A stretch of 64,000 nt of DNA from Flavobacteriaceae bacterium (lineage in GTDB: Bacteria; Bacteroidota; Bacteroidia; Flavobacteriales; Flavobacteriaceae), in NCBI GenBank assembly GCA_018402385.1, contig JAGYJA010000007.1, positions 124,001 through 188,000 on the forward strand. Direction: 5' to 3'. The notes under the pieces were generated by a model. It saw only the letters and a list, made by a program, of their open reading frames with translations, ran no database searches and was not told the DNA's origin. The translations under genes were made by a program, and so were the position numbers. Positions 19,734-30,438 of the stretch are shown piece by piece. Position 1 is the first letter of the stretch; each line of letters opens with the position of its first letter.

Positions 19734-21071
19734 TTATGCTACTGCTTTTCTGTTTTTTCCTGATTTCATCAAACCATCATAATGTCTGTTTAACAGGTAT
19801 GCATTGATTTGTTGCATCGTGTCAATAGCTACACCCACCATAATGAGGAGTGAAGTTCCACCATAAAATAAAGCCCATCCAGCTTGTAAGCCTAAAAGTT
19901 TTACGGCAAATGCCGGAAAAATTGCTATTAAAGCCAGGAATATTGACCCCGGCAAGGTGATTTGAGACATTATTTTATCTAAATATTCTGCGGTATCAGA
20001 CCCTGGTTTAATTCCGGGTACAAATCCACCGCTTCTTTTTAAATCATCAGCCATTTTGTTTGTTGGTACTGTAACTGCAGTATAAAAGTATGTAAATACT
20101 ATAATCAACAAGAAGAATACCAAGTTGTACCAAAATCCAAATATATCACTAAACGCCACAGTAAAAGACTGTGCTGTCTCTGAAGTTGACATTCCTGCTA
20201 AAGCTGCCGGCACAAACATAATTGCCTGGGCAAAGATGATTGGCATTACACCAGATGCGTTTAACTTTAATGGAATATATTGTCTTGATCCTGCAGCATT
20301 TTTTTCATAACCTCCACTTGCTGTTCTCCTAGCATATTGAACGGGTATTTGACGGATTGCCATTACCAATAAAACAGATAAAAGAATGATGACAAACCAG
20401 ATAACAAGTTCAATGAGGATAAAGATTAATCCACCGTTTGATTCAAATACTCTTGAAGCAAATTCTTGAACAAAAGATTGCGGTAATGTTGCAATAATAC
20501 CAACCATAATTAATATGGAGATACCATTTCCAATCCCTTTATCTGTAATCTTTTCACCTAACCACATTGCAAATATACATCCTGTGGTCAAAATGATTAC
20601 AGCAGAAGAAATGAATGCTACACTATTTCCAAGTAGAAAGGCCTCTGGTGGTAAAATATTGAACAAGTTGTATATATACCCGGGTCCTTGAACCAACGTA
20701 ATTGCAATTGTTAACCAACGAGTAATTTGATTGATTTTCTTTCTACCGCTCTCTCCTTCTTTTTGAAGTTTTTGAAGATAAGGCACAGCAATACCCATTA
20801 ATTGTACCACAATAGAGGCAGATATATATGGCATAATACCCAAAGCAAAAACAGAAGCATTTGAAAATGCTCCCCCAGTAAATGCATTAAGTAAACCTAG
20901 AATTCCACCGTCTGTTTGATCTGCTAAACCTTGAAGTTGAGATGCATCAATACCAGGAAGAACTACCTGTGCACCAAAACGATACACAGCAAGTAATCCA
21001 AGAGTGATTAAGATTCTGTTTCTCAACTCTTCTATTTTCCAGATATTTTTTAGGGTATTAATAAATTTCAT
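19734..21071 (-). CDS. secY: Protein translocase subunit SecY
   Basis: 445 residues and about ten membrane helices. It forms the protein-conducting channel of the Sec system. The N-terminal [17 protein letters not shown], the plug-region signature [22 protein letters not shown] and the C-terminal [10 protein letters not shown] are typical. It is the last spc-operon gene before infA. Confidence 0.98.
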   Translation of the reverse strand: MKFINTLKNIWKIEELRNRILITLGLLAVYRFGAQVVLPGIDASQLQGLADQTDGGILGLLNAFTGGAFSNASVFALGIMPYISASIVVQLMGIAVPYLQKLQKEGESGRKKINQITRWLTIAITLVQGPGYIYNLFNILPPEAFLLGNSVAFISSAVIILTTGCIFAMWLGEKITDKGIGNGISILIMVGIIATLPQSFVQEFASRVFESNGGLIFILIELVIWFVIILLSVLLVMAIRQIPVQYARRTASGGYEKNAAGSRQYIPLKLNASGVMPIIFAQAIMFVPAALAGMSTSETAQSFTVAFSDIFGFWYNLVFFLLIIVFTYFYTAVTVPTNKMADDLKRSGGFVPGIKPGSDTAEYLDKIMSQITLPGSIFLALIAIFPAFAVKLLGLQAGWALFYGGTSLLIMVGVAIDTMQQINAYLLNRHYDGLMKSGKNRKAVA

Positions 21072-21083
21072 TCTATTGAGTTG

Positions 21084-21533
21084 TTATAAAATTACCACTT
21101 CACCACCTGCAGCCTCGATAGCATTTTTTGCAGTTGCTGTAAATTTGTGAGCAGATACTTTCAATTTTGCTTTAAGCTCTCCTCTACCTAGTATCTTTAC
21201 ACTTTCGTTTTTTGTTGCTAACCGCAATGAAATCATAGTTTCAAAGTCGAGGGTATCTTTGATTTTCTTTTCATCAACAAGTTTCTGAAGCGTATCTAGG
21301 TTAACCCCCTGATATTCTTTTCTGTTGATATTGGTAAAACCAAATTTTGGAACACGTCTTTGAAGTGGCATTTGTCCACCTTCAAAACCGATTTTTCTTG
21401 AATAACCGGAACGAGACTTGGCTCCTTTGTGACCTCTGGAAGCGGTTCCACCACTACCAGACCCTTCACCACGACCCAATCTCTTGCTATTTTGTACTGA
21501 ACCTGCAGCAGGTTTTAAGTTACTTAAATCCAT
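21084..21533 (-). CDS. rplO: 50S ribosomal protein L15
   Basis: 149 residues. The Gly-, Arg- and Ser-rich N-terminus ([19 protein letters not shown]) and the [20 protein letters not shown] segment are diagnostic of L15. It lies between rpmD and secY. Confidence 0.98.
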   Translation of the reverse strand: MDLSNLKPAAGSVQNSKRLGRGEGSGSGGTASRGHKGAKSRSGYSRKIGFEGGQMPLQRRVPKFGFTNINRKEYQGVNLDTLQKLVDEKKIKDTLDFETMISLRLATKNESVKILGRGELKAKLKVSAHKFTATAKNAIEAAGGEVVIL

Positions 21534-21545
21534 AGTTTATATTTC

Positions 21546-21728
21546 TTATTTAGCTTCTTCGACAGAAACTAAGTGTTTTACTTTATTAACCATACCAAGT
21601 ATGCTTGGTGTGTTTTCATGTTCAACTGTTTGACCAATTTTTCTTAGGCCAAGCGACTCAAGCGTTCTCTTTTGTGTTTGAGTTCGGTTGATAGCACTTT
21701 TTACTTTGGTTACTTTTATTTTTGTCAT
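21546..21728 (-). CDS. rpmD: 50S ribosomal protein L30
   Basis: 60 residues, the normal bacterial length. The SAINRTQTQKRTLESLGLRK motif is typical. It lies between rpsE and rplO. Confidence 0.97.
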   Translation of the reverse strand: MTKIKVTKVKSAINRTQTQKRTLESLGLRKIGQTVEHENTPSILGMVNKVKHLVSVEEAK

Positions 21729-21740
21729 GTCTCGCTTTAT

Positions 21741-22265
21741 TTATCCTTTAAACACTTTTTCCAAAGAAACCCCACGTTGACGAGCAACAGTATGAGCACT
21801 TCTCATTTGTAATAAAGCATCAAAAGTGGCTTTTACAACGTTGTGTGGATTTGATGAACCTTGTGATTTTGACAATACATCGTGAACTCCCACTGCTTCA
21901 AGTACTGCACGTACAGCACCACCGGCGATTAGTCCGGTACCTGGAGCTGCTGGCAATAAGTTTACTTTTGCTCCACCATATTTTCCTTTTTGCTCATGAG
22001 GAAGTGTAGTCTTGTTCAAAGGAATGCGTACTAAGTTTTTCTTAGCATCTTCAATTGCTTTGGCAATCGCTGAAGCTACATCCTTAGATTTTCCTAATCC
22101 CTGACCTACAACACCGTTTTCATCACCAACAACTACAATAGCTGAAAACCCGAAAGCTCTACCACCCTTAGTTACTTTGGTAACACGTTGTACTCCAACC
22201 AGACGATCTTTTAATTCTAAACCACTTGGTTTTACTAGTTCTACGTTTTTATAATCTTGATACAT
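21741..22265 (-). CDS. rpsE: 30S ribosomal protein S5
   Basis: 174 residues. It has the S5 double-stranded RNA-binding domain ([20 protein letters not shown]) and the [21 protein letters not shown]-terminal domain. It takes part in translational accuracy. Confidence 0.98.
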   Translation of the reverse strand: MYQDYKNVELVKPSGLELKDRLVGVQRVTKVTKGGRAFGFSAIVVVGDENGVVGQGLGKSKDVASAIAKAIEDAKKNLVRIPLNKTTLPHEQKGKYGGAKVNLLPAAPGTGLIAGGAVRAVLEAVGVHDVLSKSQGSSNPHNVVKATFDALLQMRSAHTVARQRGVSLEKVFKG

Positions 22266-22270
22266 AATAT

Positions 22271-22627
22271 TTAGAATTTAAGTCCGCCTTCTCTGGCTCC
22301 TTCTGCTAATGATTTAATTCTTCCGTGGTATAGATATCCACCTCTGTCAAAAGAAATTGTTTCTACTCCGGCTTTAACAGCTTTTTCGGCAATTGCTTTT
22401 CCAACAAGTTTTGCGGCTTCAACTTTAGTAACTTTTGAAGCATCTATATCTTTATCTCTTGAAGAGGCAGCAGTAATGGTTTTACCGTTTACATCGTCAA
22501 TAAGCTGTGCATAGATTTCATTGTTACTTCTGAAAACTGCAAGTCTTGGTCTTTGTTCAGAGCCCGAAATTGTCTTTCTCACTCTGAGTCTTATTCTTGT
22601 TCTTCTATCGTTTTTAGATAATGCCAT
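22271..22627 (-). CDS. rplR: 50S ribosomal protein L18
   Basis: 118 residues. The 5S rRNA-binding core ([18 protein letters not shown]) and the C-terminal [20 protein letters not shown] are diagnostic. It lies 5 bp before rpsE. Confidence 0.98.
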   Translation of the reverse strand: MALSKNDRRTRIRLRVRKTISGSEQRPRLAVFRSNNEIYAQLIDDVNGKTITAASSRDKDIDASKVTKVEAAKLVGKAIAEKAVKAGVETISFDRGGYLYHGRIKSLAEGAREGGLKF

Positions 22628-22638
22628 AACTTTTATGC

Positions 22639-23181
22639 TTATGCAGATTTACCTGCTTTTCTTCTTAATTGTTCACCTACAAATTTAATTCCTTTTCCTT
22701 TGTATGGTTCTGGTTTACGGAAACCTCTAATTTTTGCAGCTACCTGACCCACAAGTTGTTTGTCGTGAGAGGTGAGCTTTACAATTGGGTTTTTTCCTTT
22801 TTCTGAAACAGTCTCAACTTTTACTTCCGGAGCAACATCCATCACAATGTTGTGAGAATAGCCAACAGCTATATCGAGCTTTTGACCTTGATTGCTTGCT
22901 CTGTAACCAACACCGACTAATTCTAATTCTTTAGTCCATCCTGTTGAAACACCTTGAATCATGTTGTTAATCAAAGATCTGTATAAACCGTGTTTTGCAC
23001 GGTGAGCCTTTGAGTCTGATGGGCGCTCTACGTAAGCATTTCCTTCTTCAACCTTAATGGCCACTTCTGAAAATTCTTGATTTAATTCTCCCAATTTTCC
23101 TTTTACCGTAATGATGTTTTCGTTAACAGTTACTGTTACACCATCTGGGATTGCTACTGGATTATTACCTATTCTAGACAT
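22639..23181 (-). CDS. rplF: 50S ribosomal protein L6
   Basis: 180 residues. It starts [15 protein letters not shown] and has the L6 signature [18 protein letters not shown] near the C-terminus. It lies between rpsH and rplR. Confidence 0.98.
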   Translation of the reverse strand: MSRIGNNPVAIPDGVTVTVNENIITVKGKLGELNQEFSEVAIKVEEGNAYVERPSDSKAHRAKHGLYRSLINNMIQGVSTGWTKELELVGVGYRASNQGQKLDIAVGYSHNIVMDVAPEVKVETVSEKGKNPIVKLTSHDKQLVGQVAAKIRGFRKPEPYKGKGIKFVGEQLRRKAGKSA

Positions 23182-23196
23182 CTTGTTTGTCGATTA

Positions 23197-23598
23197 TTAG
23201 TAAACGTAACACAATACTTCACCACCCACGTTTTCTGCTTTGGCTTGTTTGCCGGTCATTACACCATGAGATGTAGAGACGATGGCAATACCTAAACCAT
23301 TAAGAATTCTAGGAAGTTCTGTTGAACTTGCGTATTTACGTAAACCAGGTTTACTTATTCGTTGTATTTTTCTAATTACAGGCTCTTTAGTTATTTTATC
23401 ATACTTTAAAGCGATTTTGATAGAACCTTGCGGGCCATTATCGTCTTCAAATTTGTAACTTAAGATATACCCTTGATCAAATAAGATTTTTGTTATCTCT
23501 TTTTTCAAGTTTGATGCAGGTATTTCAACCACTCTGTGGTTTGCCTGTGTTGCATTTCTGATTCTCGTTAGAAAATCTGCGATAGGATCTGTTGTCAT
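23197..23598 (-). CDS. rpsH: 30S ribosomal protein S8
   Basis: 133 residues with the N-terminal [13 protein letters not shown] and the C-terminal [18 protein letters not shown] motifs. In E. coli S8 represses the spc operon by binding its mRNA. The 65-bp gap upstream of this gene contains a short palindrome (TTTCGATG/CATCGAAA, 23623-23640), the only such structure in this part of the run. Confidence 0.98.
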   Translation of the reverse strand: MTTDPIADFLTRIRNATQANHRVVEIPASNLKKEITKILFDQGYILSYKFEDDNGPQGSIKIALKYDKITKEPVIRKIQRISKPGLRKYASSTELPRILNGLGIAIVSTSHGVMTGKQAKAENVGGEVLCYVY

Positions 23599-23663
23599 TT
23601 ATTTGTATTTGCGGATGCGGTTTTTCGATGTGCATCGAAACCTTCACCCAGTTAAAATTATAT

Positions 23664-23933
23664 TTACCAGCTAGCTTTTCTAACTCCCGGAATCAAACCT
23701 TGGTTTGCCATTTCACGAAATGTAACTCGTGAAATTCCAAAAGTTCTCATATACCCTCTAGGTCTTCCTGTTAATTTACAACGATTATGTAATCTTACAG
23801 GTGAAGCATTTTTTGGTAATTTTTGCAGTGCATCATAATCACCAGCTTCTTTTAAAGCTTTGCGTTTTTCAGCATACTTATCTACCAATTTTTGTCTCTT
23901 TACCTCGCGGGCTTTCATTGATTCTTTAGCCAT
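23664..23933 (-). CDS. rpsN: 30S ribosomal protein S14, zinc-free long form
   Basis: 89 residues. It has [20 protein letters not shown] but no paired CxxC zinc ligands, so it is the long zinc-independent form. It lies 3 bp from rplE. Confidence 0.98.
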   Translation of the reverse strand: MAKESMKAREVKRQKLVDKYAEKRKALKEAGDYDALQKLPKNASPVRLHNRCKLTGRPRGYMRTFGISRVTFREMANQGLIPGVRKASW

Positions 23934-23936
23934 CTC

Positions 23937-24488
23937 TTAGTTCTTTTTAAAGGGTAACCCTAATTCTGTTAAAAGTGATTTTGCTTCCTTGTCTGTTTCT
24001 GCAGTGGTCACAAATGTGATGTCCATACCTTGGATTTTGTTTACTTTGTCAATATCAATTTCAGGGAAAATGATTTGCTCTGTAACTCCCAGGTTGTAGT
24101 TTCCTCTTCCGTCAAATCCGCTGGCTTTAATACCATTAAAGTCACGCACACGAGGTAGTGAAGATGTAACAAGTCTATCTAAAAACTCATACATGCGCTC
24201 TCCACGTAATGTTACTTTCACCCCAATTGGCATTCCTTTACGTAATTTAAAAGAAGCAACGTCTTTCTTTGAAATGGTTGCTAAAGCTTTTTGACCTGCG
24301 ATTCTTGAAATTTCATCCACTGAATAGTCAATTAGTTTCTTGTCGGCAACAGCTGCACCTACACCTCTTGAGATTACTATTTTTTGCAATCTCGGAACTT
24401 GCATTACATTTTTGTAACCAAATTCTTCTGTAAGAGCTTTAATTACTCTGCTCTTGTATTCTTCCTTAAGTCTTGGTGAATATCCCAT
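23937..24488 (-). CDS. rplE: 50S ribosomal protein L5
   Basis: 183 residues. It binds 5S rRNA in the central protuberance. [27 protein letters not shown] and [18 protein letters not shown] are characteristic. It lies between rplX and rpsN. Confidence 0.98.
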   Translation of the reverse strand: MGYSPRLKEEYKSRVIKALTEEFGYKNVMQVPRLQKIVISRGVGAAVADKKLIDYSVDEISRIAGQKALATISKKDVASFKLRKGMPIGVKVTLRGERMYEFLDRLVTSSLPRVRDFNGIKASGFDGRGNYNLGVTEQIIFPEIDIDKVNKIQGMDITFVTTAETDKEAKSLLTELGLPFKKN

Positions 24489-24490
24489 AA

Positions 24491-24805
24491 CTATATTACT
24501 TCATTAGATTTTTTTGAAAAACGAACTTTCTTGTCGCCTTCCATTTTAAAACCAACTCGTGTTGCTTTTTTTGATTTTGGATCAATTAAAGCAAGGTTGG
24601 ATATATGTATAGGAGCTTCTTTTTTTACAATTCCTCCTTGCGGATTCTTTGTATTAGGCTTCTCATGTTTGGAAACCATGTTTACTCCTTCTACTATGGC
24701 TTTATTTTTTTCAGTGATGACACGCATTACTTTTCCTTCAGAACCTTTATGGTCTCCGGCAAGTACTACTACATTGTCTCCTGTTTTAATCTTAAGCTTT
24801 GTCAT
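24491..24805 (-). CDS. rplX: 50S ribosomal protein L24
   Basis: 104 residues with an N-terminal KOW motif ([18 protein letters not shown]) that binds 23S rRNA early in assembly. It lies 2 bp before rplE. Confidence 0.97.
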   Translation of the reverse strand: MTKLKIKTGDNVVVLAGDHKGSEGKVMRVITEKNKAIVEGVNMVSKHEKPNTKNPQGGIVKKEAPIHISNLALIDPKSKKATRVGFKMEGDKKVRFSKKSNEVI

Positions 24806-24816
24806 CGTTTATAATA

Positions 24817-25185
24817 TTATAACACCTCTGGTGCTAATGATACAATTTTCATAAATTGTTTATCACGCAATTCTCTGGCAACAGGGCCAAAAACACGTGT
24901 TCCTCTCATCTCTCCCGTTGGGTTTAAAAGAACACAAGCGTTGTCATCAAAACGAATGTAAGAGCCGTCTGGTCTTCTTACTTCTTTAGTAGTGCGCACA
25001 ACTACAGCTGTAGATACCGCTCCCTTTTTGATGTTTCCGTTTGGTGTAGCTTCTTTAACAGTTACTACAATCTTATCTCCTATGGAAGCATACCTTTTTT
25101 TAGTACCTCCCAACACACGGATGGTAAGCACTTCTTTTGCTCCCGTGTTATCTGCAACTTTTAGTCTTGATTCTTGTTGTAACAT
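24817..25185 (-). CDS. rplN: 50S ribosomal protein L14
   Basis: 122 residues. It begins [18 protein letters not shown] and has the [20 protein letters not shown] end, as in bacterial L14. It lies 2 bp after rpsQ. Confidence 0.98.
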   Translation of the reverse strand: MLQQESRLKVADNTGAKEVLTIRVLGGTKKRYASIGDKIVVTVKEATPNGNIKKGAVSTAVVVRTTKEVRRPDGSYIRFDDNACVLLNPTGEMRGTRVFGPVARELRDKQFMKIVSLAPEVL

Positions 25186-25187
25186 GA

Positions 25188-25445
25188 TTATTTAGCTCTT
25201 TCAATGATTTCTACTAATCTCCAACACTTAGATTTACTTAAAGGTCTTGTTTCCATGATTCTTACAGTATCTCCTTCGTTGCAATCGTTCTTTTCGTCGT
25301 GAGCGACATATTTTTTAGTCTTTAACACGAACTTTCCGTACATAGGGTGTTTCATTTTCTTAACCTCTGCAACAACAATGGATTTTTCCATTTTGCTACT
25401 GGTTACTATCCCTATACGTTCTTTTCTTAAATTTCTGTTTTCCAT
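25188..25445 (-). CDS. rpsQ: 30S ribosomal protein S17
   Basis: 85 residues with the OB-fold signature [19 protein letters not shown] and [19 protein letters not shown]. It lies between rpmC and rplN. Confidence 0.98.
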   Translation of the reverse strand: MENRNLRKERIGIVTSSKMEKSIVVAEVKKMKHPMYGKFVLKTKKYVAHDEKNDCNEGDTVRIMETRPLSKSKCWRLVEIIERAK

Positions 25446-25462
25446 CTTTCAGCTTCGTACAA

Positions 25463-25654
25463 TTATTGTACTTCTCTTTTAATTAGTTCAGTCTGAATTC
25501 TAGCGATTGATCTTCTATGAACTCTTAGTTGAATTGGATTATCCAATGGTGAAATAGCGTGAGCCATTTTCAGATCAGTATATACTTTTCTAGACTCTAC
25601 AAGTTTTTCTTGCAACTTAGCCGTAGATGCTTCTGTTATTTCTGCTTGTTTCAT
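25463..25654 (-). CDS. rpmC: 50S ribosomal protein L29
   Basis: 63 residues, a helical hairpin with HAISPLDNPIQLRVHRRSIA in the second helix. It lines the exit tunnel rim in the ribosome. It lies between rplP and rpsQ. Confidence 0.97.
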   Translation of the reverse strand: MKQAEITEASTAKLQEKLVESRKVYTDLKMAHAISPLDNPIQLRVHRRSIARIQTELIKREVQ

Positions 25655-25666
25655 AGTGTTGAATAA

Positions 25667-26086
25667 TTAAGCTTGAAAATCTCTAGCGGTTATAAACTTA
25701 GTTCTTACAGGTAACTTTTGTGCCGCAAGACGCAATGCTTCTTTTGCAACATCTGCAGGTACTCCGGCTACTTCAAAGAGTATTCTACCCGGTTTTACAA
25801 CAGCTGCCCAATATTCTACAGCTCCTTTACCTTTACCCATACGTACTTCAAGAGGCTTTTTTGTAATAGGTTTATCTGGAAATATTTTGATCCAGAGTTG
25901 ACCTTCTCTTTTCATAAAACGGGTAGCGGCAATACGCGCAGCTTCTATTTGACGTGCAGTCAAAAAGTTTGAGTCTAATGATTTAATACCAAAGGTTCCG
26001 TTTGATAATTGGTTTCCGCGTTGCGAAACACCTTTCATACGGCCTTTCATTTGCTTACGGAACTTTGTTCTTTTCGGTTGTAACAT
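25667..26086 (-). CDS. rplP: 50S ribosomal protein L16
   Basis: 139 residues. It starts [16 protein letters not shown] and contains the [19 protein letters not shown] loop that reaches toward the peptidyl-transferase centre. Confidence 0.98.
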   Translation of the reverse strand: MLQPKRTKFRKQMKGRMKGVSQRGNQLSNGTFGIKSLDSNFLTARQIEAARIAATRFMKREGQLWIKIFPDKPITKKPLEVRMGKGKGAVEYWAAVVKPGRILFEVAGVPADVAKEALRLAAQKLPVRTKFITARDFQA

Positions 26087-26104
26087 TTTCTTTTATTTAA
26101 AAAA

Positions 26105-26830
26105 TTACTTTCTACGACGTGGTTTTGGTTTTCCGGCTCCTCTTTCAGGCTTTCCTCCTCCTTGTTGCTTTTTTGACAAACCAACTAATGGTGAAAGCTC
26201 TCTCTTTCCAAATACCTCGCCTTTCATAATCCATACTTTCACTCCCAGTCTACCATAAGTAGTATGAGATTCAACCAGTGCATAATCTATGTCTGCTCTG
26301 AAAGTAGATAAAGGAATACGACCTTCTTTGTAAGATTCTGAACGTGCCATCTCTGCACCGTTTAAACGGCCAGAAATTTGCACTTTAATTCCTTCAGCAT
26401 TCATTCTAATTGCAGCAGCAATTGCCATTTTGATTGCACGTCTGTATGAAATTCTACTTTCAATTTGACGAGCGATACTTGTTGCTACTAAGAATGCATC
26501 CAGTTCAGGTCTTTTGATTTCAAAGATATTGATCTGTACTTCTTTACCGGTAATTTTCTTAAGTTCCTCTTTTAACTTGTCTACCTCCTGGCCGCCTTTT
26601 CCGATAATGATACCGGGTCTTGCAGTGGTGATAGTAACGGTTACAAGTCTAAGAGTGCGCTCAATGATTACCCTTGACACACTTGCTTTTGCTAAACGAG
26701 CATGAACATATTTTCTAATCTTGTCGTCTTCAGCAAGTTTATTGCCGTAGTCATTACCTCCATACCAGTTAGATTCCCATCCTCTGATGATTCCAAGGCG
26801 ATTTCCGATTGGATTTGTTTTTTGTCCCAT
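26105..26830 (-). CDS. rpsC: 30S ribosomal protein S3
   Basis: 241 residues with the KH domain ([20 protein letters not shown]) and the C-terminal helicase-associated part. The C-terminus has a Gly-, Lys- and Arg-rich tail ([18 protein letters not shown]) longer than in E. coli. Confidence 0.98.
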   Translation of the reverse strand: MGQKTNPIGNRLGIIRGWESNWYGGNDYGNKLAEDDKIRKYVHARLAKASVSRVIIERTLRLVTVTITTARPGIIIGKGGQEVDKLKEELKKITGKEVQINIFEIKRPELDAFLVATSIARQIESRISYRRAIKMAIAAAIRMNAEGIKVQISGRLNGAEMARSESYKEGRIPLSTFRADIDYALVESHTTYGRLGVKVWIMKGEVFGKRELSPLVGLSKKQQGGGKPERGAGKPKPRRRK

Positions 26831-26834
26831 TTAA

Positions 26835-27245
26835 TTACTTGCTTTGTGTGTTATCTTTAGCTCCTAAAACCACTGTTACGTGATTGGAACGTTTTCTAAT
26901 TCTGTGTGCACGACCCTGAGGTGCTGTGCGTAAACGCTTTAACATGGTTCCACCATCTACGCGAATTTCCTGAACAAAAAGGTTTGCATCTTCTATGCTG
27001 GCCTCTTCATTTTTTGCTTGCCAGTTTGCAATGGCTGAAAGCAAAAGCTTTTCAAGTCTGCGTGAAGATTCTTTTGAACTGAACTTCAAAATATTAAGCG
27101 CTTTATCTACGTTTTCACCTCTTACTAAATCTGCCATTAGGCGCATTTTTCTTGGTGATGTTGGGCAGTTATTCAACTTTGCAAAGGCGATATTTTTCTT
27201 CGCTTCTTTGACTTGCTCTGCTCTTTCTCTTTTACGAACTCCCAT
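26835..27245 (-). CDS. rplV: 50S ribosomal protein L22
   Basis: 136 residues. [17 protein letters not shown] and the tunnel hairpin region [18 protein letters not shown] are diagnostic. The N-terminus has a basic extension of about 15 residues compared with E. coli. Confidence 0.97.
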   Translation of the reverse strand: MGVRKRERAEQVKEAKKNIAFAKLNNCPTSPRKMRLMADLVRGENVDKALNILKFSSKESSRRLEKLLLSAIANWQAKNEEASIEDANLFVQEIRVDGGTMLKRLRTAPQGRAHRIRKRSNHVTVVLGAKDNTQSK

Positions 27246-27251
27246 AGCTTA

Positions 27252-27530
27252 TTATTTTTTTCCTTTGTTTTTAGCACCTGCATGACCTCTAAAAGATCTT
27301 GTGGGTGAAAATTCGCCTAGTTTATGTCCTACCATATTTTCAGTTACATATACAGGAACAAATTGTTTCCCGTTGTGAACTGCGATGGTTTGTCCAACGA
27401 AATCCGGAGTAATCATAGAGGCTCTAGACCACGTCTTGATAACACTCTTTTTGTTTGACTCCACATTGAGTTGTACTTTTTTCTCTAATTTATAATGAAC
27501 GTAAGGTCCTTTTTTTAACGATCTTGCCAT
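27252..27530 (-). CDS. rpsS: 30S ribosomal protein S19
   Basis: 92 residues. [18 protein letters not shown] and the C-terminal [17 protein letters not shown] are characteristic. It lies 3 bp after rplB. Confidence 0.98.
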   Translation of the reverse strand: MARSLKKGPYVHYKLEKKVQLNVESNKKSVIKTWSRASMITPDFVGQTIAVHNGKQFVPVYVTENMVGHKLGEFSPTRSFRGHAGAKNKGKK

Positions 27531-27533
27531 AGC

Positions 27534-28358
27534 TTATTTCTTTCTACGTTCTATGATATATTTATTACTCGATTTTGTCTTAGTACGGGTTCTGTAACCT
27601 TTTGCAGGTATTCCGTTTCTAGAACGTGGGTGACCTCCAGAAGCACGACCTTCACCACCACCCATTGGGTGATCGACAGGGTTCATCGCTACCGGTCTTG
27701 TTCTTGGTCTTCTACCTAACCACCTGCTTCTTCCGGCTTTACCGGAAACTAGCAATTGGTGGTCACTGTTTGAAACAGCTCCTATGGTAGCCATACAAGT
27801 AACAAGTATCAATCTGGTTTCACCTGATGGTAATTTTACAGTTGCAAATTTACCGTCTCTTGCCATTAACTGAGCAAATGCACCGGCACTTCGCGCCATT
27901 GTAGCTCCTTGACCGGGTCTTAGCTCGATACAAGAGATAATTGTACCAAGTGGTACATCAGAAAGTGGCATTGCATTTCCTATTTCAGGAGCAACATTTG
28001 CACCTGAGACAAGATTTTGACCAACTTGCAATCCGTTTTGAGCGATGATATATCGTTTTTCTCCGTCTTGGTAGTTCAATAAAGCAATGAACGCTGTTCT
28101 GTTTGGATCATATTGAATTGAATCAACAGTGGCCGGAATTCCGGTTTTGTCTCTTTTGAAATCAATAATACGATACTTTTTCTTGTGACCTCCACCTACT
28201 TGGCGTATGGTCATTCTTCCGCTGTTGTTTCTACCTCCCGATCTTTTTTTCGGAGCAAGCAAGCTTTTCTCCGGCTTATCAGTAGTGATGGCATCAAAGC
28301 CATTTACTACTCTAAAACGCTGACCCGGGGTAATGGGTTTTAATTTTCTTACTGACAT
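27534..28358 (-). CDS. rplB: 50S ribosomal protein L2
   Basis: 274 residues. The C-terminal [17 protein letters not shown] region holds the conserved His near the peptidyl-transferase centre. It is full length and lies between rplW and rpsS. Confidence 0.98.
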   Translation of the reverse strand: MSVRKLKPITPGQRFRVVNGFDAITTDKPEKSLLAPKKRSGGRNNSGRMTIRQVGGGHKKKYRIIDFKRDKTGIPATVDSIQYDPNRTAFIALLNYQDGEKRYIIAQNGLQVGQNLVSGANVAPEIGNAMPLSDVPLGTIISCIELRPGQGATMARSAGAFAQLMARDGKFATVKLPSGETRLILVTCMATIGAVSNSDHQLLVSGKAGRSRWLGRRPRTRPVAMNPVDHPMGGGEGRASGGHPRSRNGIPAKGYRTRTKTKSSNKYIIERRKK

Positions 28359-28371
28359 TGTTGTCTAATTT

Positions 28372-28662
28372 CTAGATGTTGTTGTAAAAATCTATTGTTT
28401 CTCCTTCTGCCACCTGTACAATTGCTTTTTTGAAAGCATTTGTTTTACCAGTTATGACACCCGTTTTTGTGTATTTCGTCTTTCGGTCGGGACGAACATT
28501 CATTGTGCGAACTTTAGTAACAGAAACTCCATATGCTGATTCAACAGCATCTTTGATTTCAATCTTATTCGCCTCATTTGCAACTACAAAGCCGTAGCGA
28601 TTTTTGTCTTCAGCATCGCGGGTTGCTTTTTCTGTAATGATGGGTTTAATTAAGATATTCAT
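28372..28662 (-). CDS. rplW: 50S ribosomal protein L23
   Basis: 96 residues. IKPIITEKATRDAED and VTKVRTMNVRPDRKTKYT are typical. It docks signal recognition particle and trigger factor at the tunnel exit. It lies 5 bp after rplD. Confidence 0.97.
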   Translation of the reverse strand: MNILIKPIITEKATRDAEDKNRYGFVVANEANKIEIKDAVESAYGVSVTKVRTMNVRPDRKTKYTKTGVITGKTNAFKKAIVQVAEGETIDFYNNI

Positions 28663-28667
28663 AATTT

Positions 28668-29298
28668 CTATTTACTTAAGTTTTGCTCAATCCCTTCTAA
28701 CGAACTCTCTAACAGCACAAGACTGTTTGCATTCAATATTTTGTAAGTACTTAATTCTGAGTTGATTATAACTTCTGTACCTTTCAAATTGCGCGACGAC
28801 AAATATACATTATTATTTAACTCTCCCAACACAAACAAAGATTTTTTGTTTTCAAGGCCCAATGCGCCAAGAAGACTTGTAAAATTCTTTGTTTTTGGTG
28901 CTTCAAAAGAGAAGTCTTCAATAACATAAATTTGCTTGTCTTTAGCTTTCATCGACAAGGCCGATTTACGAGCTAAACGCTTTAATGTTTTATTAAGTTT
29001 GAAGGAATAACTTCTTGGTCTTGGACCAAAAACTCTACCTCCACCTTTGAACAATGGGTTTTTGATATTACCGGCACGAGCGGTACCAGTTCCCTTTTGT
29101 TTTTTAATCTTTCTTGTACTACCTGCAATCTCTGCACGCTCCTTAGCTTTATGAGTTCCCTGACGTTGATTTGCCAAGGTACTGCTTCACATCTAAATAC
29201 ACTGCGTGATTGTTTGGCTCTACAGCGAAAACATCCTTAGAAAGGTTTACCTCTCTACCTGTTTCTTTTCCGTTGATATCTAATACTGCTACCTTCAT
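28668..29298 (-). CDS. rplD: 50S ribosomal protein L4, frame broken by one base
   Basis: The gene starts at the ATG at 29298, which overlaps the rplC stop (TAATG). It reads [20 protein letters not shown] and on to VYLDVKQYL, then shifts frame and stops nine codons later. The rest of L4 ([19 protein letters not shown] to the end) continues in a second frame from 29177. Removing one base of the CC pair at 29174-29175 joins both parts into a normal L4 of about 209 residues. L4 binds 23S rRNA and lines the exit tunnel, and is normally essential. A base-level sequence error is therefore the likely cause. The lower fragment can start at TTG, but it would lack the first 41 residues. Confidence 0.93.
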
Positions 29299-29909
29299 TA
29301 TTTCTGAATAATTACATAAGCGTTTTTATGGCCGGGAACACATCCTTTTACCACAATCAAGTTCTTTTCAGGAACGATTTTTAAAACTCTTAAATTTTCA
29401 ACTTTCACTTTTCCACCACCCATTCTACCTGCCATTCGCATTCCTTTGAATACTCTTGCAGGATAAGATGCAGCTCCAATAGAACCGGGAGCTCTAAGGC
29501 GGTTATGCTGTCCGTGAGTAGCTTGACCTACACCGGCAAAACCGTGTCTTTTCACAACACCCTGAAACCCTTTACCTTTTGAAATTCCGGATATATCCAC
29601 AAATTCACCTTCGACAAATTGCTCAACTGTGATAGAATCACCTAGTTTATACTCCTCTTCAAATCCTTGGAATTCTACGACTTTACGTTTTGCAACGGTT
29701 CCTGCTTTTTTAGCGTGGCCTTCGGCAGCTTTATTAACAGTCTTTTTGTCATCGAAACCAAGCTGAAGAGCTTCATACCCGTCAACCTCTTTGGTTCTGA
29801 CTTGGGTAACTACACATGGTCCTGCTTCAATCACGGTACAAGGAATGTTCTTTCCGTTCTCATCAAAGATGCTGGTCATGCCTACTTTTCTTCCAATTAA
29901 CCCAGACAT
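29298..29909 (-). CDS. rplC: 50S ribosomal protein L3
   Basis: 203 residues. [19 protein letters not shown] at the start and [20 protein letters not shown] in the loop that reaches the catalytic centre are diagnostic. It is preceded by a 212-bp structured gap after rpsJ rather than the usual few bases. Confidence 0.98.
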   Translation of the reverse strand: MSGLIGRKVGMTSIFDENGKNIPCTVIEAGPCVVTQVRTKEVDGYEALQLGFDDKKTVNKAAEGHAKKAGTVAKRKVVEFQGFEEEYKLGDSITVEQFVEGEFVDISGISKGKGFQGVVKRHGFAGVGQATHGQHNRLRAPGSIGAASYPARVFKGMRMAGRMGGGKVKVENLRVLKIVPEKNLIVVKGCVPGHKNAYVIIQK

Positions 29910-29959
29910 ATTTATTTAATTATTAATTAATACTATTTATTTGATTCTATTTAAAAAAT

Positions 29960-29989
29960 TTCAGGGTCAAAAATACGTTCGACCCTGAA
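29960..29989 (-). terminator. terminator-like hairpin between rpsJ and rplC
   Basis: TTCAGGGTC (29960-29968) pairs perfectly with GACCCTGAA (29981-29989), with a 12-nt loop. Read on the minus strand, the stem is followed by ATTTTTT, as in an intrinsic terminator or attenuator. A minus-strand TATTTTTG (29968-29975) in the same place matches the -7 consensus and could start a new transcript for rplC. Confidence 0.6.
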
Positions 29990-30032
29990 TGTATTTTTAC
30001 CGTTTTTCCTTCGCTCGCAGCTCCGGACATGT

Positions 30033-30112
30033 ATACCCACGCAGGTGGGTATCTCGTCATTCATCTGCCAAATTGAACATTTTATTGACGAGATTTCCGC
30101 CTTCGCGGAAAT
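30033..30112. repeat. REP-like palindrome cluster in the rpsJ-rplC gap
   Basis: Two 8-bp hairpins with 4-nt loops, ATACCCAC/GTGGGTAT (30033-30052) and ATTTCCGC/GCGGAAAT (30093-30112), are joined by a 9-bp inverted repeat (30051-30059 with 30086-30094) that overlaps both. Such CCC-GGG and TTCCGC-GCGGAA palindromes are typical of small repetitive extragenic elements. The alternate pairings could also act as an RNA switch. Confidence 0.6.
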
Positions 30113-30121
30113 TTGAATTTA

Positions 30122-30427
30122 TCACACCTTGATCTCAACTTCAACACCACTTGGCAACTCTAACTTCATAAGAGCATCAATGGTTTTTGAAGAAGAACTA
30201 TAGATATCCAGCAAACGCTTGTAAGAACTCAATTGAAACTGCTCTCTTGATTTCTTGTTTACGTGAGGAGAACGCAATACAGTAAAGATTTTTTTGTGTG
30301 TTGGCAACGGAATGGGTCCGGTAACAACAGCTCCAGTATTCTTAACTGTTTTAACGATTTTCTCAGCAGATTTATCTACCAGGTTGTAATCGTATGATTT
30401 AAGTTTTATTCTAATTTTTTGACTCAT
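30122..30427 (-). CDS. rpsJ: 30S ribosomal protein S10
   Basis: 101 residues. [20 protein letters not shown] and [20 protein letters not shown] are typical of S10 (NusE), which also acts in antitermination. It directly follows fusA (11 bp), without the tuf gene found there in many bacteria. Confidence 0.98.
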   Translation of the reverse strand: MSQKIRIKLKSYDYNLVDKSAEKIVKTVKNTGAVVTGPIPLPTHKKIFTVLRSPHVNKKSREQFQLSSYKRLLDIYSSSSKTIDALMKLELPSGVEVEIKV

Positions 30428-30438
30428 CGCTCTTAAAA

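Noticed and set aside
29170-29180. Programmed +1 frameshift in rplD
   Set aside because: The CUU codon at the break recalls prfB, but there is no stop codon in the A site, no Shine-Dalgarno-like stimulator, and two other genes in the window have comparable one-base breaks.
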